Origin: Gemmatimonadota bacterium
GTDB taxonomy: Bacteria; Gemmatimonadota; Gemmatimonadetes; Gemmatimonadales; Gemmatimonadaceae
Reading direction: 5' to 3'
DNA: 7,646 nt
Assembly (NCBI GenBank): GCA_028287225.1
Contig: JAQBPZ010000142.1
Span: 1 to 7,646, forward strand
Shown here: positions 5,961-7,646 of the stretch, in pieces
Numbering within the stretch: position 1 is the stretch's first letter
How the letters are laid out: each line of letters begins with the position of its first letter
Translations under genes and position numbers: made by a program
Notes under the pieces: model-generated
The model's input: the letters and a program-made list of their open reading frames with translations, nothing else
Told to the model about the DNA's origin: nothing
Databases searched by the model: none

Positions 5961-7646
5961 ATGATCGTGTCATTCCGCGCCCTGCTCGCGACGACGCTGC
6001 TCGCGGCGCCCCTTTCCGCGCTCCGCACCGGCCCGGCCGCGCCCGCGCCCGCCCCCTCGCTCGCCGAGCCGAGCCTCTCGCCCGACCATCGCGAGATCGC
6101 GTTCGTGAGCGGCGGCGACATCTGGACCGTGCCGTTCGCCGGCGGGGAGGCGCGGCTGCTCGTGTCCCACCCGGCGAACGAGAGCCGGCCGATGTGGTCG
6201 CCCGACGGCACCCGGCTCGCCTTCATCTCGAACCGCACCGGCAACGGCGACATCTACGTGCTGGAGCTGGCCAGTGGCCAGCTCCGTCGCATCACCTTCG
6301 ACGACGTCGCCGACCAGCTCGACAACTGGGCGCGCGACGGGAAGTCGCTGTACTTCTCTTCCACGAGCCGCGACGTGGCCGGCATGAGCGACGTCTGGCG
6401 CGTGAGCGCCGAGGGGGGCACGCCGATGCCGGTGGCCGCCGACCGGTACGCCACCGAGTACTGGGCCGCGCCCTCGCCGGACGGCCGCACGCTCGCCATC
6501 ACGGCGCGCGGGATGCCGTTCGCGCAGTGGTGGCGGCACGGGCACAGCCACCTGGACGAGAGCGAGGTGTGGCTGGTGCACGACGTCGCCGCGGGCGCCG
6601 CGGGCGCACCGCGCTACGAGCCGGTGACGACGGGCGGCGCCAAGAGCGGGTGGCCGATGTGGTCCGCGGACGGCGGCACGCTGTACTTCATGAGCGACCG
6701 CAACGGCAACGAGAACCTCTGGTCGCGCGCGGCGGCGGGCGGCGCCGAAAAGGCGCTCACCAGCTTCACGAGTGGCCGCGTGCTCTGGCCCGCCATCTCC
6801 AACGATGGACAGGCCATCGTCTTCGAGCGCGACTTCGGCGTGTGGACGTACGACGTGCCGAGCGGCGCGGTGCGCCGCGTGCCCGTCACGCTGCGCGGCG
6901 TGCCGGCGGGCCCCGGGGTGGAGCACCTCACGCTCACCAACGGCATCCAGCAGCTCGCCCTGGCCCCCGATGCGCGCAAGCTGGCGTTCGTGGTGCGCGG
7001 CGACGTCTTCGCCGCCGCCGCGAAGGATGGCGGCGACGCCACGCGCGTCACGTCGACGCCGGGCAGCGAGGAGCAGCTCGCGTGGGCGCCGGACAGCCGC
7101 CGCCTCGCCTATGCGAGCGACCGCGACGGGCCATGGCATCTGTACCTGTACGACTTCGCGACGCGACAGGAGACGCAGCTCACGAAGGGCGCCGGCAGCG
7201 ACATCACCCCGCGCTGGTCGCCCGACGGCCGGCGCATCGCCTTCGAGCGCAACGGCCGCGAGCTGCACGTGCTCGACGTGGCCACCGGCGCGGACCGCAC
7301 GGTCGCGACCGCGGTGCTGAGCCGCCCCCCGTTCGTCGACGAGCGCGAGGTCGCGTGGTCGCCCGACGGCCGCTGGCTCGCGTACGTCACGAGTGCGGGA
7401 CCCAAGCAGTTCGCCAACGTGTTCGTGGTGCCGTCCGACGGCGGCACGCCGCGGCAGCTCAGCTGGCTCTCCAACACCAATGGCGGGGGCCTCTCGTGGA
7501 GCCCCGACGGTGCGTACCTCACGCTCACGTCGGGCCAGCGCACCGAGTCGGGCGAGATCACGCGCATCGACCTGGTGCCGCGCACGCCGAAGTTCCGCGA
7601 GGACCAGTTCCGCGAGCTGTTCGTTCCCTCCGCGCCGCGCCAGCCG
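5961..7646 (+). CDS. Secreted beta-propeller protein, probably tricorn-like S41 peptidase (N-terminal part, runs off the window)
   Basis: The frame starts at ATG 5961 and stays open for 562 codons to the window edge, so the 3' end is missing. Residues 1-20 look like a Sec signal peptide: MIVSFR, then a hydrophobic stretch, with likely cleavage after LSA. A Pro/Ala-rich spacer (23-35) follows. The rest consists of about eleven TolB/WD40-like (PD40) blades, recognisable by repeated WSPDGxxLAF words, for example around residues 40, 80, 265, 440 and 480. They are typically followed by SNRxGNxDIYVLD-type strands. Near residue 544 comes KFREDQFRELF and then a Pro-rich start of linker. I associate that motif with tricorn-like S41 proteases, where a further propeller segment, a PDZ domain and the Ser protease domain follow. 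No catalytic residues are in view. A TolB-propeller amidohydrolase is the main alternative. It lies 82 bp after yitJ with weak translation signals, so it is probably a separate unit with no evident link to methionine. Confidence 0.82.
   Translation, partial: MIVSFRALLATTLLAAPLSALRTGPAAPAPAPSLAEPSLSPDHREIAFVSGGDIWTVPFAGGEARLLVSHPANESRPMWSPDGTRLAFISNRTGNGDIYVLELASGQLRRITFDDVADQLDNWARDGKSLYFSSTSRDVAGMSDVWRVSAEGGTPMPVAADRYATEYWAAPSPDGRTLAITARGMPFAQWWRHGHSHLDESEVWLVHDVAAGAAGAPRYEPVTTGGAKSGWPMWSADGGTLYFMSDRNGNENLWSRAAAGGAEKALTSFTSGRVLWPAISNDGQAIVFERDFGVWTYDVPSGAVRRVPVTLRGVPAGPGVEHLTLTNGIQQLALAPDARKLAFVVRGDVFAAAAKDGGDATRVTSTPGSEEQLAWAPDSRRLAYASDRDGPWHLYLYDFATRQETQLTKGAGSDITPRWSPDGRRIAFERNGRELHVLDVATGADRTVATAVLSRPPFVDEREVAWSPDGRWLAYVTSAGPKQFANVFVVPSDGGTPRQLSWLSNTNGGGLSWSPDGAYLTLTSGQRTESGEITRIDLVPRTPKFREDQFRELFVPSAPRQP

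Noticed and set aside
3872..6253. A 793-codon minus-strand frame opposite yitJ and the intergenic gap
   Set aside because: It is a compositional shadow with no domain, and it runs across the gap and the start of the next gene.

Overview
The window is high-GC bacterial DNA, roughly 70% GC in the genes, with all genes on the + strand. No taxonomic marker is present. The mix of features makes me think of Gemmatimonadota or a related lineage: a homocysteine methyltransferase/MTHFR fusion, a secreted beta-propeller protein of the tricorn-like S41 type, and intergenic repeats built from GCGGT/ACCGC and GCAAACCGC words. That assignment is inference.

Layout: (1) Positions 1-243 are non-coding and filled with a degenerate inverted-repeat family (one partial and two fuller copies, plus one decayed relative). 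(2) Positions 235-379 look like a compact regulatory leader: a weak sigma70-type promoter, a perfect tandem 11-bp repeat, a hairpin/pseudoknot that matches the core of a SAM-II riboswitch, and an intrinsic terminator with six T's that ends 16 nt before an ATG. (3) Positions 396-3926 encode a complete cobalamin-dependent methionine synthase, MetH. (4) Positions 3923-5878 overlap metH by ATGA and encode a complete bifunctional protein: an N-terminal homocysteine S-methyltransferase and a C-terminal methylenetetrahydrofolate reductase (YitJ-type). (5) An 82-bp gap holds a strong GC hairpin without a T-tract. (6) From 5961 to the window end is the N-terminal part of a secreted, propeller-rich protein, probably a tricorn-like S41 peptidase whose catalytic part lies outside the window.

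The two central genes form one methionine unit. The MTHFR domain makes 5-methyl-THF, and MetH uses it with B12 to methylate homocysteine. Methionine then becomes SAM, and SAM would close the loop by switching on the terminator in the leader. The most notable feature is therefore the leader at 295-379: an unannotated-looking SAM-II-like switch with a visible terminator and a plausible competing pairing, in front of metH-yitJ. I see no cobalamin riboswitch, although MetH needs B12.
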